Assembly (NCBI RefSeq): GCF_003345295.1
Contig: NZ_CP031055.1
Coordinates: forward strand, 2,170,001-2,234,000
Reading direction: 5' to 3'
Origin: Vibrio splendidus
Lineage (GTDB): Bacteria; Pseudomonadota; Gammaproteobacteria; Enterobacterales; Vibrionaceae
Length of the DNA stretch: 64,000 nt
Shown here in pieces: positions 50,709 to 64,000 of this stretch. The notes under the pieces were generated by a model. That model saw nothing but the letters and a program-made list of their open reading frames with translations, was not told where the DNA came from and searched no databases. Every line of letters starts with the position of its first letter. The first letter of the stretch is position 1. The position numbers and the translations under genes are program-made.

Positions 50709-51503
50709 TTAGTTCAAATTATCCGGTAAAAACAGAGGTCCAATTGGCTCTCGTGGTAACTCAAAATGTTCAGGATAATCAACATCTACCAGATACAAGC
50801 CTTCCGCTTTGGCGGTTGCGCCAGCCACTTTTCGATCTTTAGCCTCTAAAAGCCACTGGATCCACTCTGGTTTTTGCTCACCTTTACCTACTGCAATTAG
50901 GCTACCCGTAATATTCCTCACCATGTGGTGAACAAACGCATTCGCTTTAATATCGATCACTATGTAGTGTCCATGACGAGTCACGTTTAAGTGAATCATG
51001 TTTCTCCATGGACTACGAGATTGACAATGTGTCGCTCTGAATGAAGTGAAGTCGTTCTCGCCTAACAAGTACTGACCCGCTTCATGCATCTTTTTCTCAT
51101 CAAGGTGACCATGGTAATGGCTCACGCCTGAATTCAGAATGCCAGGACGTAGTGCATGATTAAAGATAATGTAGCGATAACGGCGTGCAGTTGCAGAAAA
51201 ACGAGCGTGGAAATCCTCATTCACTTCTGTCGCCCAACGAACCGCAATATCTTTTGGCATGTTGGCATTCGCGCCCATTGTCCAAGCAACCATTTTACGA
51301 TCAACATTAGTTTCAAAGTGAACGACTTGTCCCGTACCGTGAACACCGGCATCTGTACGACCTGCGCACATAACCTCTACAGGGTGATTCGCGACAACTG
51401 AAAGAGCCTTTTCCAATTCTTCTTGGACACTTTTCACGTCTCGTTGGCGCTGCCAACCAAAGTAGTGGGTACCGTTATATTCAATACCTAAAGCAATTTT
51501 CAT
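50709..51503 (-). CDS. truA: tRNA pseudouridine(38-40) synthase
   Basis: Protein of 264 residues from ATG 51503, with GAGAA upstream; nine extra residues in the longer frame are not part of the family. Catalytic Asp51 lies in CAGRTDAGVHGTGQV. Modifies positions 38-40 of many tRNAs. Sits between fimV and accD; the dedA found there in E. coli is absent. Confidence 0.95.
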   Translation of the reverse strand: MKIALGIEYNGTHYFGWQRQRDVKSVQEELEKALSVVANHPVEVMCAGRTDAGVHGTGQVVHFETNVDRKMVAWTMGANANMPKDIAVRWATEVNEDFHARFSATARRYRYIIFNHALRPGILNSGVSHYHGHLDEKKMHEAGQYLLGENDFTSFRATHCQSRSPWRNMIHLNVTRHGHYIVIDIKANAFVHHMVRNITGSLIAVGKGEQKPEWIQWLLEAKDRKVAGATAKAEGLYLVDVDYPEHFELPREPIGPLFLPDNLN

Positions 51504-51658
51504 GTTTTTGTTCTCTTTGAAAATGGGCAAGAAGTATATACGGAAATGAGTGCTAGCCCAAATAGGATGGGGCTAAAACTGCAATAAACAATCACTACCG
51601 CCCTAGACGATGATTTTAAGAAGCCAAATAAAACAAAGGCGCTTGGGCTCACCCAAAC

Positions 51659-51686
51659 ATAAAGGGTAGCCAACTCTACCCTTTAT
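51659..51686. terminator. Hairpin after fimV
   Basis: An 11-bp stem ATAAAGGGTAG (51659-51669) with CTACCCTTTAT (51676-51686). The T run is on the plus-strand side; on the minus strand only a short TTTATGTTT follows, so termination of fimV may be partial. Confidence 0.55.
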
Positions 51687-51699
51687 GATTTTTTTAAAT

Positions 51700-56601
<4,902 letters not shown>

Positions 56602-56764
56602 AAAAGGCTCAGCTAGGTGCTTAAATTCGGAAAAGTGATGATCTATTAAATATATCGGATAAATGACGTAAAACTATAGAGATGAAAACAAAAAATGTGT
56701 TGCAGCAACAATATTCGCAGCAATTTCACACAATTTGACTAACAATATTTTCAATCGATTAAAA

Positions 56765-56788
56765 AAGCCCCACTAAAGAGTGAGGCTT
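56765..56788 (-). terminator. Terminator of asd2
   Basis: AAGCCCCACT (56765-56774) pairs with AGTGAGGCTT (56779-56788) with one wobble pair. Minus-strand T run follows. It separates asd2 from fimV. Confidence 0.85.
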
Positions 56789-56808
56789 GATAGTCAAAGC
56801 AATGAAGC

Positions 56809-57822
56809 TTAGAAGTAATCGCGAATCAGAACTTCAGCGATTTGAACTGCGTTTGTCGCTGCGCCTTTACGAACGTTATCAGCGACTACCCACATGTTCA
56901 CGCCGCTGTGATGGCTGATGTCGCTACGAATACGACCAACCATTACGTGGTCCTTACCACCCGCATCACGAACTTGAGTTGGGAAGTCTAGAGCTTGGAA
57001 TACTTCAACGCCTTCCGTGTTCTCTAGAAGCTGAATAACTTGCTCTGCACCGATTGGCGCGCGAGTTTCAATGTGTAGAGATTCAGCGTGACCGTAGAAC
57101 ACAGGAACACGAACACAAGTCGGGTTCACCGTGATTGACGAATCAGCAAAGATTTTCTGAGTTTCCCAAACCATCTTCATTTCTTCACGTGTGTAGCCGT
57201 TCTCTGTAAATTCATCAATCTGAGGAATACAGTTGAACGCGATCTGCTGTGAGAATGCTGACTTGTCAGCTGGCATGCCGTTAAGAAGCTTAGCCGTTTG
57301 ACCCGCTAGCTCATCGATACCCGGCTTACCTGCACCAGACACAGATTGGTAAGTTGAAACGTTAATACGCTCAAGACCCACTTCATCGTGAATTGGTTTA
57401 AGTGCTACTACCATCTGAATAGTAGAACAGTTAGGGTTCGCGATGATGTTGCGGTTACGGAACTCAGCAATCGCTTCAGGGTTCACTTCTGGCACAACCA
57501 GAGGAACATCGTATTCGTAACGGAAACGTGATGTGTTATCGATAACAACCACACCTTCGTCAGCGGCGATTGGAGCCCAACGCTCTGAAAGCTCGCTACC
57601 TGCAGAGAAAAACGCAATATGTACTTGAGACCAATCGAAGTCTTCTACATTTTGTACTTGTATTGTTTTGCCGTTAAAACGGGAAGTTTTGCCTTCACTA
57701 CGTTCACTTGCTAGTAAGTGCATTTCACCGACAGGGAATTTACGCTCTTTAAGTACTTCAAGAATGGCTTCACCAACCGCACCAGTCGCACCTAAAATAG
57801 CAATATTAAATTCTTGGCTCAT
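56809..57822 (-). CDS. asd2: Aspartate-semialdehyde dehydrogenase (second subfamily)
   Basis: Protein of 337 residues. N-terminal ILGATGAVGEAIL and the active-site Cys in IIANPNCSTIQM, followed by YQSVSGAGKPGIDEL, show an intact enzyme of the subfamily common in Gram-positive bacteria. E. coli has a degenerate paralogue, Usg, at this place next to pdxB; here the catalytic Cys is kept. It starts 12 bases after pdxB ends. Paralogue of asd at 77-1195. Confidence 0.93.
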   Translation of the reverse strand: MSQEFNIAILGATGAVGEAILEVLKERKFPVGEMHLLASERSEGKTSRFNGKTIQVQNVEDFDWSQVHIAFFSAGSELSERWAPIAADEGVVVIDNTSRFRYEYDVPLVVPEVNPEAIAEFRNRNIIANPNCSTIQMVVALKPIHDEVGLERINVSTYQSVSGAGKPGIDELAGQTAKLLNGMPADKSAFSQQIAFNCIPQIDEFTENGYTREEMKMVWETQKIFADSSITVNPTCVRVPVFYGHAESLHIETRAPIGAEQVIQLLENTEGVEVFQALDFPTQVRDAGGKDHVMVGRIRSDISHHSGVNMWVVADNVRKGAATNAVQIAEVLIRDYF

Positions 57823-57834
57823 TGTTTCTCTCTT

Positions 57835-58968
57835 TTATAAAGTTGGCTTTACCATAAAACCGAGTTTAGATAACGGCGTTAAATTACAAGATTCGTCGCC
57901 CGTTAACTCGACTGCACTGTACTCTCTACGGTCCCAATATTCTTTACGCATCTTGTCAAAAGAACCCGGCGTAGAGATATTGCGACGGAATAAGGCGTCG
58001 TCTTTGCGCACATCATAGATCAACTGAGTCAAATTGTGCAGTGTTGCTTCATCCCAAGTTCTATCTAATTTCATTTGAGGCACTGGGGCTGTCGGCAGAA
58101 GATCGCTTGCATAAGCTCGCAGCTCTGTCCCCAAGAACTCACAATAACTGTTGAAGATCATCGTAGTACCACGTGCTTTACCCTCTAAACCGTAGCCCGC
58201 TACGTGAGGAGTTGCAAAAGCAAGCAGTGGAAGCAGCTCAAAATCGACTTCAGGTTCAAACTCAAACACATCAAGAACGGCAGTAAAACCATCGGCTTTT
58301 TGCAGGCGAGCTTTTAACGCTTGGTTATCAACAACTGGGCCACGAGCTGCATTAATCAAAATTTGATCAGCACGTAAGTTGTTCAGCACTTGATCATTGA
58401 TCAAGTGATGTGTTGGGAACTCACCCGTCTTAGTAATTGGCGTATGCAGAGTGATCACGTCTGACTGCTCAAGCAGTGTCTCTAATTCCGTAAACTCGCG
58501 AGTATCACCCTCTTGTTGTTTTAGAGGATCGTTCAGCAATACTTTAACGCCAATGCCTTCAAGGCACTTCGCTAAATAACTGCCCACTTGACCACAGCCA
58601 ATAATACCGACCGTTTTATCGAAAACAGAGAAGCCTTGCTGCTGTGCAAGAACCATCATCGCGCTGAACGCATACTCAGCCACACCCACCTTGTTACAGC
58701 CTGGGGCTGCGGTGAAGAAAATGCCACGCTCTTTCATCAATTCTTGGTCAACGTGATCCATACCAGCCGTTGCGGTTCCAACAAACTTGAGCATGTTCGC
58801 TTTGCTGATCAGCGCTTCATTGACCTTAGTAACGGAGCGAATCATCAGAGCATCTACGTCAACAAGATCGTCAGCGGTTAGCGTTCGACCGGACTTCATT
58901 GTCACTTCACCTAGCTGGCTAAAAAGCGCTTCAGCATAAGGCATATTTTCATCGATTAAGATTTTCAT
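57835..58968 (-). CDS. pdxB: 4-phosphoerythronate dehydrogenase
   Basis: Protein of 377 residues from ATG 58968; the longer frame adds 29 residues outside the family. NAD motif GIIGCGQVGSYLAK at about residues 120-133, 2-hydroxyacid dehydrogenase motifs after it and a C-terminal PdxB dimerisation domain. Second step of pyridoxal-phosphate synthesis from erythrose-4-phosphate. Heads the pdxB-asd2 pair. The 200 bases before it are A-rich with no other gene. Confidence 0.94.
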   Translation of the reverse strand: MKILIDENMPYAEALFSQLGEVTMKSGRTLTADDLVDVDALMIRSVTKVNEALISKANMLKFVGTATAGMDHVDQELMKERGIFFTAAPGCNKVGVAEYAFSAMMVLAQQQGFSVFDKTVGIIGCGQVGSYLAKCLEGIGVKVLLNDPLKQQEGDTREFTELETLLEQSDVITLHTPITKTGEFPTHHLINDQVLNNLRADQILINAARGPVVDNQALKARLQKADGFTAVLDVFEFEPEVDFELLPLLAFATPHVAGYGLEGKARGTTMIFNSYCEFLGTELRAYASDLLPTAPVPQMKLDRTWDEATLHNLTQLIYDVRKDDALFRRNISTPGSFDKMRKEYWDRREYSAVELTGDESCNLTPLSKLGFMVKPTL

Positions 58969-59168
58969 TGGGAAGGTACTTTCGTTGGGGTCTGTCGACC
59001 TTAAATGTGAATTGAAATGATTGTGCAAAATTCCACACACGGTGTCGAGTCGCAATTGGAATACATTATAAATAAAGGGCTGAATCGCCTAGTCTGCACA
59101 AACAAGAACAGAAATAAGAACCAATACCTAAAATCAAAAAGCAAAAGTCAGAAGACTAAAACGAAAAA

Positions 59169-59194
59169 TGCCCGATTGAATAAACAATCGGGCA
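59169..59194 (-). terminator. Terminator of fabB and its 3' UTR
   Basis: A 10-bp stem TGCCCGATTG (59169-59178) with CAATCGGGCA (59185-59194). On the minus strand TTTTT-CG-TTTT follows, typical of Hfq-binding sRNA 3' ends. Confidence 0.9.
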
Positions 59195-59471
59195 AACATC
59201 CAGAACAAAAGGATCCTATCTCGCTCTCCAGGAGACAGAGTCTTGCGTCTGTTCAACCAGTACTAACCAAAGTCACTACTGGTCAAGCTCTGGAAACCTT
59301 TTAATTTCTAAACCCAGATTTAAAAAGTCATGTTCAAAAAAACACGTATAAAACCTACATTTAAAAAGCTTTGTTCTGTTGGTCATGGTTAGTGGGCAAC
59401 CTATGCGTGTTGAGTCTGCACTCACGTCACCCATTAACGATTAACCTTTATTAATTTAACCTTAGCTTCAA
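59195..59471 (-). ncRNA. fabB 3' UTR, candidate FarS-type small RNA
   Basis: About 280 bases of transcribed, non-coding sequence separate the fabB stop from its terminator, much more than a normal 3' UTR. In V. cholerae the FadR-regulated sRNA FarS is cut by RNase E from the fabB 3' UTR and represses fadE. Position, strand and the strong U-rich terminator agree; the exact 5' end and seed cannot be placed by eye. Confidence 0.6.
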
Positions 59472-60683
59472 TTAGCCTTGGTATTTTTTGATTACTAGCG
59501 TTGCGTTCGTACCGCCGAAACCAAAGCTGTTAGACATAACTGTCGTTAGCTCTTGCTCACGGGTTTCAGTTACGATGTCTAGGCCTGCGCCTGCTTCGTC
59601 TAGGTTTGCTACGTTAATGCTAGGTGCAATAAAGCCGTTATCTAGCATTAGCGTTGAGTAAATTGCTTCGTGTACACCAGCCGCACCTAGAGCGTGACCA
59701 GTCATCGCTTTCGTTGCTGAGATTGCTGGGCTGTTGCCGCCAAAGACTTCTTGGATTGCGCCAAGTTCTTTAACGTCACCCACAGGAGTTGAAGTACCGT
59801 GAGTGTTCACGTAGTCAACGCCATCAACGTTTTGCATTGCCATCTTCATACAACGAACCGCGCCTTCACCAGAAGGAGCAACCATGTCGTAGCCATCTGA
59901 AGTCGCGCCGTAACCTACGATTTCACCGTAAATTTTTGCGCCACGAGCAACTGCGTGCTCAAGCTCTTCGATAACTAGCATGCCGCCGCCACCAGAGATA
60001 ACGAAACCATCACGGTCAGCATCGTAGGTACGAGAAGCCAATTCTGGAGTGTCGTTGTACTTAGTAGAAAGTGCGCCCATTGCGTCGAACATCATAGTCA
60101 GAGACCAATCAAGCTCTTCACCGCCACCAGCGAATACTACGTCTTGCTTACCAAGTTGGATAAGCTCCATTGCGTGACCAATACAGTGTGCAGAAGTCGC
60201 ACATGCAGAACTCATAGAGTAGTTCACACCACGGATTTTGAAAGGAGTTGCTAGACAAGCAGAAACCGTAGAAGCCATTGTACGTGGAACCATGTATGGA
60301 CCAACGCGCTTCACGCCTTTTTCACGGATGATGTCTACTGCGTTTACTTGGTTTAGAGATGAAGCACCACCTGAACCCGCAACGATACCCGTGCGGTCAT
60401 TAGATACTTGATCTTCTGTTAAACCAGAATCAGCAATTGCTTGCTCCATTGAAAGATAAGCGAATGCCGCTGCATCACCCATAAAGCGCATTTTTTTGCG
60501 ATCAATATGGTCAGCAGGGTTCATTTTTAGGTTACCCCAAACTTGAGAGCGCAAGCCATTTTCCTTGAACTGCTCTGAAGCGGTAATACCTGATTTACCC
60601 TCTTTCAGTGATGCTAAAACTTCTTCGACGTTGTTACCGATACTTGAAACAATACCCATACCGGTGATTACGACTCGTTTCAT
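59472..60683 (-). CDS. fabB: 3-oxoacyl-ACP synthase I (KAS I)
   Basis: Protein of 403 residues. Catalytic Cys in SACATSAHCIGHAME near residue 163 and the two His in VNTHGTSTPVGD and TGHALGAAG. Elongates saturated and cis-unsaturated acyl-ACPs and is essential for unsaturated fatty acids. AGGA lies about 8 bases before the ATG. A FadR-like half-site sits near its -35, suggesting activation by FadR. Divergent from mnmC, as in E. coli. Confidence 0.97.
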   Translation of the reverse strand: MKRVVITGMGIVSSIGNNVEEVLASLKEGKSGITASEQFKENGLRSQVWGNLKMNPADHIDRKKMRFMGDAAAFAYLSMEQAIADSGLTEDQVSNDRTGIVAGSGGASSLNQVNAVDIIREKGVKRVGPYMVPRTMASTVSACLATPFKIRGVNYSMSSACATSAHCIGHAMELIQLGKQDVVFAGGGEELDWSLTMMFDAMGALSTKYNDTPELASRTYDADRDGFVISGGGGMLVIEELEHAVARGAKIYGEIVGYGATSDGYDMVAPSGEGAVRCMKMAMQNVDGVDYVNTHGTSTPVGDVKELGAIQEVFGGNSPAISATKAMTGHALGAAGVHEAIYSTLMLDNGFIAPSINVANLDEAGAGLDIVTETREQELTTVMSNSFGFGGTNATLVIKKYQG

Positions 60684-60736
60684 GTGACATTCCTATAATT
60701 CTAAATTCAGCTAGATGATAACTAAGAAGCCTAACA

Positions 60737-60753
60737 AAAGTGGTCAGCTTTCC
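60737..60753. promoter_or_regulatory. FadR-like half-site in front of fabB
   Basis: On the minus strand TGACCACTT matches one arm of the FadR operator (NGACCAGTT) at all but one base; the other arm is poor. It overlaps a plausible -35 17 bases from TATCAT, the position used for FadR activation of fabA/fabB in E. coli. Confidence 0.4.
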
Positions 60754-60811
60754 TAGAAATTCGTACAATCCCTACCAACATATCGCTTCAAATCACAAAA
60801 TGATAGATTTT

Positions 60812-62887
60812 ATGACTTCAATTACTAATGCAGAACTGGAATGGAATGAGTCTGGCACGCCAGTTTCAGACCAATTTGACGACGTTTACTTCTCCAATGT
60901 TAACGGTTTAGAAGAAACTCGCTACGTCTTTTTAAAACAAAACCACCTTCCAAAGCGTTGGGTTGAACATCAACAACGCCGTTTTGTGATTGCTGAAACC
61001 GGTTTTGGTACAGGTTTGAACTTTCTCGCGGTCTGGCAATGGTTCGATACTTTTATTAAAGATAACCCACAAGCGATGACCAAAGAGTTACATTTCATCA
61101 GTTTTGAAAAATATCCTTTAAATAAAGAGGATCTCATCAAAGCACATCAATCGTGGCCTGAATTAGCCGAGTATGCGACGCAACTCCAAGAGCACTACCC
61201 TATCGCTCTGCCTGAATGTCACCGCATTGTGCTAGGCGACGGTACAATCACGCTTGATTTGTGGTTTGGCGATATTAAAGATTGTATGCCTAACGTACCA
61301 ACCCCACGTGAAGGTTTGGTTGACGCTTGGTTCTTAGATGGCTTTGCGCCAAGTAAGAACCCAGAAATGTGGAATCAAAACCTATTCAACGGCATGGCCA
61401 AACTGGCAAAACAAGATTGCAGCTGTGCAACGTTTACCGCCGCTGGTTTTGTTCGCCGCGGTTTAATCGAAGCTGGCTTTGCGATGAAAAAAGTCAAAGG
61501 CTTTGGTACTAAGCGTGAAATGATTGCTGGCCGCCTTGACAAGAAGCACGCTCATACCAACATCAAACCTTGGTATGGCCTAGCTCAACACAGTGATTCA
61601 CAAGATATCGCCATTATTGGCGGTGGCGTTGCCAGTGCTGCATTAGCCAAAACGCTAAGCCGCCGTGGTAAAAACATCACCCTTTACTGTGAACACCCAC
61701 AAGCAGCGGGCAATGCCTCTGGCAACAATCAAGGTGCGATTTATCCGCTACTCAGTGAAGCGACATCCAATGTTTCAAGAATATTTGGCCCAGGCTTGTT
61801 GTTTGCCCGCCAATTTATCAATCAAGCAGCACAATCGGTGAACTTTGATCACAGATGGTGTGGCGTGAATATTTTGATGTGGGATGAGGGCTCAACTAAA
61901 AAGCTCAACCGCATGTTGGAAGGCAATTTCCACACAGACTTGATTCAGCGCTTGACGCCCGAACAAGCGAACGAAAAGATTGGCTTACCGGTTGATAAAG
62001 AGAGTGTTTACTTCCCACTGGGTGGTTGGTTAAGCCCTCTTCAGCTTACTCAAGGTTTGATTGGTAAGTTAGAAGAGGCCAACCAAGTAAGCGCGCACTA
62101 TCAACACCAAGTGACACAACTTGAGTGGTTAGAAGCAGAGCAACAATGGCTACTAACGATTGATACACCTCAAGGTGAAATTCAAACTAAGCACGACCAA
62201 GTGGTTGTCGCGAATGGACACAAGTTCACCCAATTTGAACAAACTCGTCCCGTACCTCTGACGCCAGTTAAAGGGCAAGTGAGTCATATCCCGACTACAG
62301 AAAATCTCAGCCAGCTAAAAACAGTGTTGTGTTTTGATGGCTACTTAACGCCACAGAATCCAAATAACGGCCACCATTGTATTGGCGCGAATTACGATAA
62401 AACCAATATCGATAAAGAGTTTGATATTGAGGTTCAGCAACATAATGGCGAGCGTTTACACGGGTCGCTACCAGAACAAGCGTGGACCAAAGATGTCGAT
62501 ACCAGTGGTAACTTAGCACGCCAAGGTATCCGTAGCGTGAGTCGAGATCACCTACCATTCGTCGGTAATGTTGGCGATTTTGAATCCATCAAAGAGCAAT
62601 ATCAGAATCTGCACAACTTTAATCCGCAGCGTGATGCTATCGACGGTATCGAACCTGTTACCAGCTATCCGAACTTGTTCTGTTTTATTGGTTTAGGCTC
62701 ACGTGGTTTGAGCTCGACCCCTCTTTTAGCAGAAGTCTTAGCCTCACAAATTTGTGGCGATCCTCTACCTCTTCCGGTTGGTGTGCTCGAAGCCATTCAT
62801 CCAAGTCGAATGTGGATTAGAAGATTACGCAAAGGCAAAGCGTTAACAGAAGGCTGGGTTTCAACGAAACAAGCCAGTGCGGACTAG
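60812..62887 (+). CDS. mnmC: Bifunctional tRNA mnm5s2U34 enzyme MnmC
   Basis: Protein of 691 residues from ATG 60812, chosen because family members begin just before LEWNESGTPVSDQFDDVYFSN; upstream starts lack homology. N-terminal DUF752 methyltransferase (ETGFGTGLNFLAVW) and C-terminal FAD oxidase (IAIIGGGVASAALAKTLSRRG). It converts cmnm5U34 to mnm5U34 in tRNA. No strong Shine-Dalgarno sequence for any candidate start. Confidence 0.93.
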   Translation: MTSITNAELEWNESGTPVSDQFDDVYFSNVNGLEETRYVFLKQNHLPKRWVEHQQRRFVIAETGFGTGLNFLAVWQWFDTFIKDNPQAMTKELHFISFEKYPLNKEDLIKAHQSWPELAEYATQLQEHYPIALPECHRIVLGDGTITLDLWFGDIKDCMPNVPTPREGLVDAWFLDGFAPSKNPEMWNQNLFNGMAKLAKQDCSCATFTAAGFVRRGLIEAGFAMKKVKGFGTKREMIAGRLDKKHAHTNIKPWYGLAQHSDSQDIAIIGGGVASAALAKTLSRRGKNITLYCEHPQAAGNASGNNQGAIYPLLSEATSNVSRIFGPGLLFARQFINQAAQSVNFDHRWCGVNILMWDEGSTKKLNRMLEGNFHTDLIQRLTPEQANEKIGLPVDKESVYFPLGGWLSPLQLTQGLIGKLEEANQVSAHYQHQVTQLEWLEAEQQWLLTIDTPQGEIQTKHDQVVVANGHKFTQFEQTRPVPLTPVKGQVSHIPTTENLSQLKTVLCFDGYLTPQNPNNGHHCIGANYDKTNIDKEFDIEVQQHNGERLHGSLPEQAWTKDVDTSGNLARQGIRSVSRDHLPFVGNVGDFESIKEQYQNLHNFNPQRDAIDGIEPVTSYPNLFCFIGLGSRGLSSTPLLAEVLASQICGDPLPLPVGVLEAIHPSRMWIRRLRKGKALTEGWVSTKQASAD

Positions 62888-62995
62888 TCGATTCTAGACT
62901 AGGTCTAAATATTCAAATAAGTATTAGGCCGTGTTGATCTTACGAGCTGATTTTTGCAGCGAAAGGTCAACACACCCTAATTCGACCCAAACAAA

Positions 62996-63027
62996 AAGCC
63001 CGAGCATATCTCAATGCTCGGGCTTTG
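62996..63027. terminator. Bidirectional terminator after mnmC
   Basis: A 13-bp stem AAAGCCCGAGCAT (62996-63008) with ATGCTCGGGCTTT (63015-63027), then T-rich sequence. Confidence 0.9.
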
Positions 63028-63108
63028 TTTTTTCAATCTTGTTTACGTCGCTGCTTCTTATTCTAGAGCAGCACGTTATTTTGCAGCTATTCGCTTTACT
63101 TTCCGCTT

Positions 63109-63630
63109 TTACAGCTTAGCAATCGCGTCTTTAATTTGAGCGGCAATCTCTTCATTGCTGATTGAACCTGACTCAAAATCAAAGTTATCGTAGAAGCTAG
63201 GCACTGAAAGTGATGCTTTAACGTTACCGCCAAAGTATGGCGCTGAGCCTGTAGCTGCGCCAAGTACCGTCTGCGCACCACCTGGGCCCGGAGATGTCGC
63301 TAAGTAAACCGCCGGCTTCTCACCAAATACTGAACGCTCAATGCGTGTCGCCCAGTCAAATAGGTTTTTGTACGCTGCTGGATAATGACCGTTGTGCTCA
63401 GCAAAAGAGATAACAAATGCGTCCGCTTCTGCTAAGTCACGCAAGAATGCTTGAGCGCCTTCCGCTTGGCCAATCTCTTTTTCAGTGTCTTCACTGAACA
63501 TAGGCACGTTGTAGTCGTTGATGTTTAGGACTTTTACTTCAGCACCTTCAATCAAGTTTGCTGCGTAAGTTGCTAGAGTTTTGTTGATAGAGGTAGAGCT
63601 GGTGCTTGCGCCGAATGCGATAACTTTCAT
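63109..63630 (-). CDS. NAD(P)H-dependent FMN reductase family protein
   Basis: Flavodoxin-fold protein of 173 residues. The FMN phosphate loop is GASTSSTSINKTLA at residues 7-20, and the flavin-contact motif SPGPGGAQTVL is near residue 112. Related to ArsH/WrbA-like or chromate/quinone reductases; the substrate is not deducible. AAAGGT lies upstream of the ATG. Monocistronic by context. Confidence 0.82.
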   Translation of the reverse strand: MKVIAFGASTSSTSINKTLATYAANLIEGAEVKVLNINDYNVPMFSEDTEKEIGQAEGAQAFLRDLAEADAFVISFAEHNGHYPAAYKNLFDWATRIERSVFGEKPAVYLATSPGPGGAQTVLGAATGSAPYFGGNVKASLSVPSFYDNFDFESGSISNEEIAAQIKDAIAKL

Positions 63631-63818
63631 GATGTGACCTTTTCTGTGATTCTGTTAAGTGGGATTAGAATAACGTAGTCAGAAAATGGAACCATCACAA
63701 GAAATGAACGGACTCATTCAAAAAATTCGAATGAGTCTCAAATTATTGGTTCGCTCAAAAATGAGGAGGAAGAGTAATGAACGAATTACGGTAGACGAAT
63801 AATGCTAAACGACTAAGG

Positions 63819-64000
63819 TTATGCTTGGTTTTGCAGCTCAACCCAAAGGTCATTAACGATCGTGCGATCAGCTGGCGTCAATTCAGAACGCGCGTCTTCT
63901 AGGCTCTTCTCAATACGCAATTTTACTTCTGCTACGTCTTCAATGCCGTCTTCTTCACATGAAGCCACTGAAAGAGAAATATGACCACGTAAGTAACCAC
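63819..64000 (-). CDS. C-terminal end of an unrecognised protein (cut by window edge)
   Basis: The minus strand reads an open frame from the window end to TAA at 63821-63819, with residues including GHISLSVASCEEDGIEDVAE and a helical, acidic C-terminus ending VELQNQA. No stops and a natural codon pattern support coding. Family not recognised. Confidence 0.6.
   Translation of the reverse strand, partial: GYLRGHISLSVASCEEDGIEDVAEVKLRIEKSLEDARSELTPADRTIVNDLWVELQNQA

Overview
The window is chromosomal DNA of a Vibrionaceae gammaproteobacterium, most likely the genus Vibrio (possibly the Splendidus clade, which I cannot prove). The evidence is the gene content and order: a FimV/HubP polar landmark protein inside the pdxB-asd-fimV-truA-accD-folC-dedD-cvpA-purF run, an aphB-like LysR gene divergent from an rssB-like response regulator, two aspartate-semialdehyde dehydrogenases of different subfamilies, and a YejK/YejL/YejM block. 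I see no prophage, insertion sequence, CRISPR array or rRNA. Most of the window is conserved core genome.

Layout. 1-9.1 kb: asd1, an NhaC-type antiporter, a lipoprotein with a C-terminal membrane helix, a membrane-bound orphan Hpt protein, and yejK divergent from yejL-yejM. 9.2-12.1 kb: a 2.75 kb unit bounded by two identical tRNA-Ser(UGA) genes, each with its own promoter and terminator. It carries nsrR-nnrS and a 35-residue Cys-rich protein. Near-consensus NsrR operators lie in front of both nsrR and the small gene, so this reads as a compact nitric-oxide response module. 12.1-15.1 kb: an HDAC-family deacetylase divergent from a small membrane protein, an SDR enzyme and a DUF3080-type lipoprotein. 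15.1-27.7 kb: topB, ydjA, fadH (with a perfect palindromic FadR-type site), sppA, ansA, yeaC, a DUF2989-type lipoprotein, msrB, gapA and yeaD, much of it syntenic with E. coli. 28-38.4 kb: a chemoreceptor, rlmA, a ChaN-like lipoprotein, an unknown small protein, a BCCT transporter, an alkaline phosphatase, two YkgJ-type Cys-cluster proteins and aqpZ.

38.4-43.2 kb: recR, ybaB, dnaX (with a canonical programmed -1 frameshift site), apt, a ybaN/DUF454 gene that appears to start with AUU, and a 45-residue membrane protein. 43.3-45.6 kb: rssB and aphB. 45.6-59 kb: the long leftward purF-pdxB run. It has a PurR operator in front of cvpA-purF and a 1633-residue FimV/HubP protein with an uninterrupted hexanucleotide repeat encoding Glu-Pro. 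59-64 kb: fabB with a long 3' UTR ending in a strong terminator (a candidate FarS-type sRNA), mnmC, a flavin reductase-like protein and the 3' end of an unrecognised gene.

The main regulatory themes are nitric oxide (NsrR), fatty acids (FadR at fadH, a FadR-like half-site at fabB, and the fabB 3' UTR) and purines (PurR at cvpA-purF). Several translation starts were moved from the longest possible reading frame to an internal start with better Shine-Dalgarno or family support. The clearest candidate for something under-described is the NsrR-controlled Cys-rich small protein in the tRNA-bounded module.
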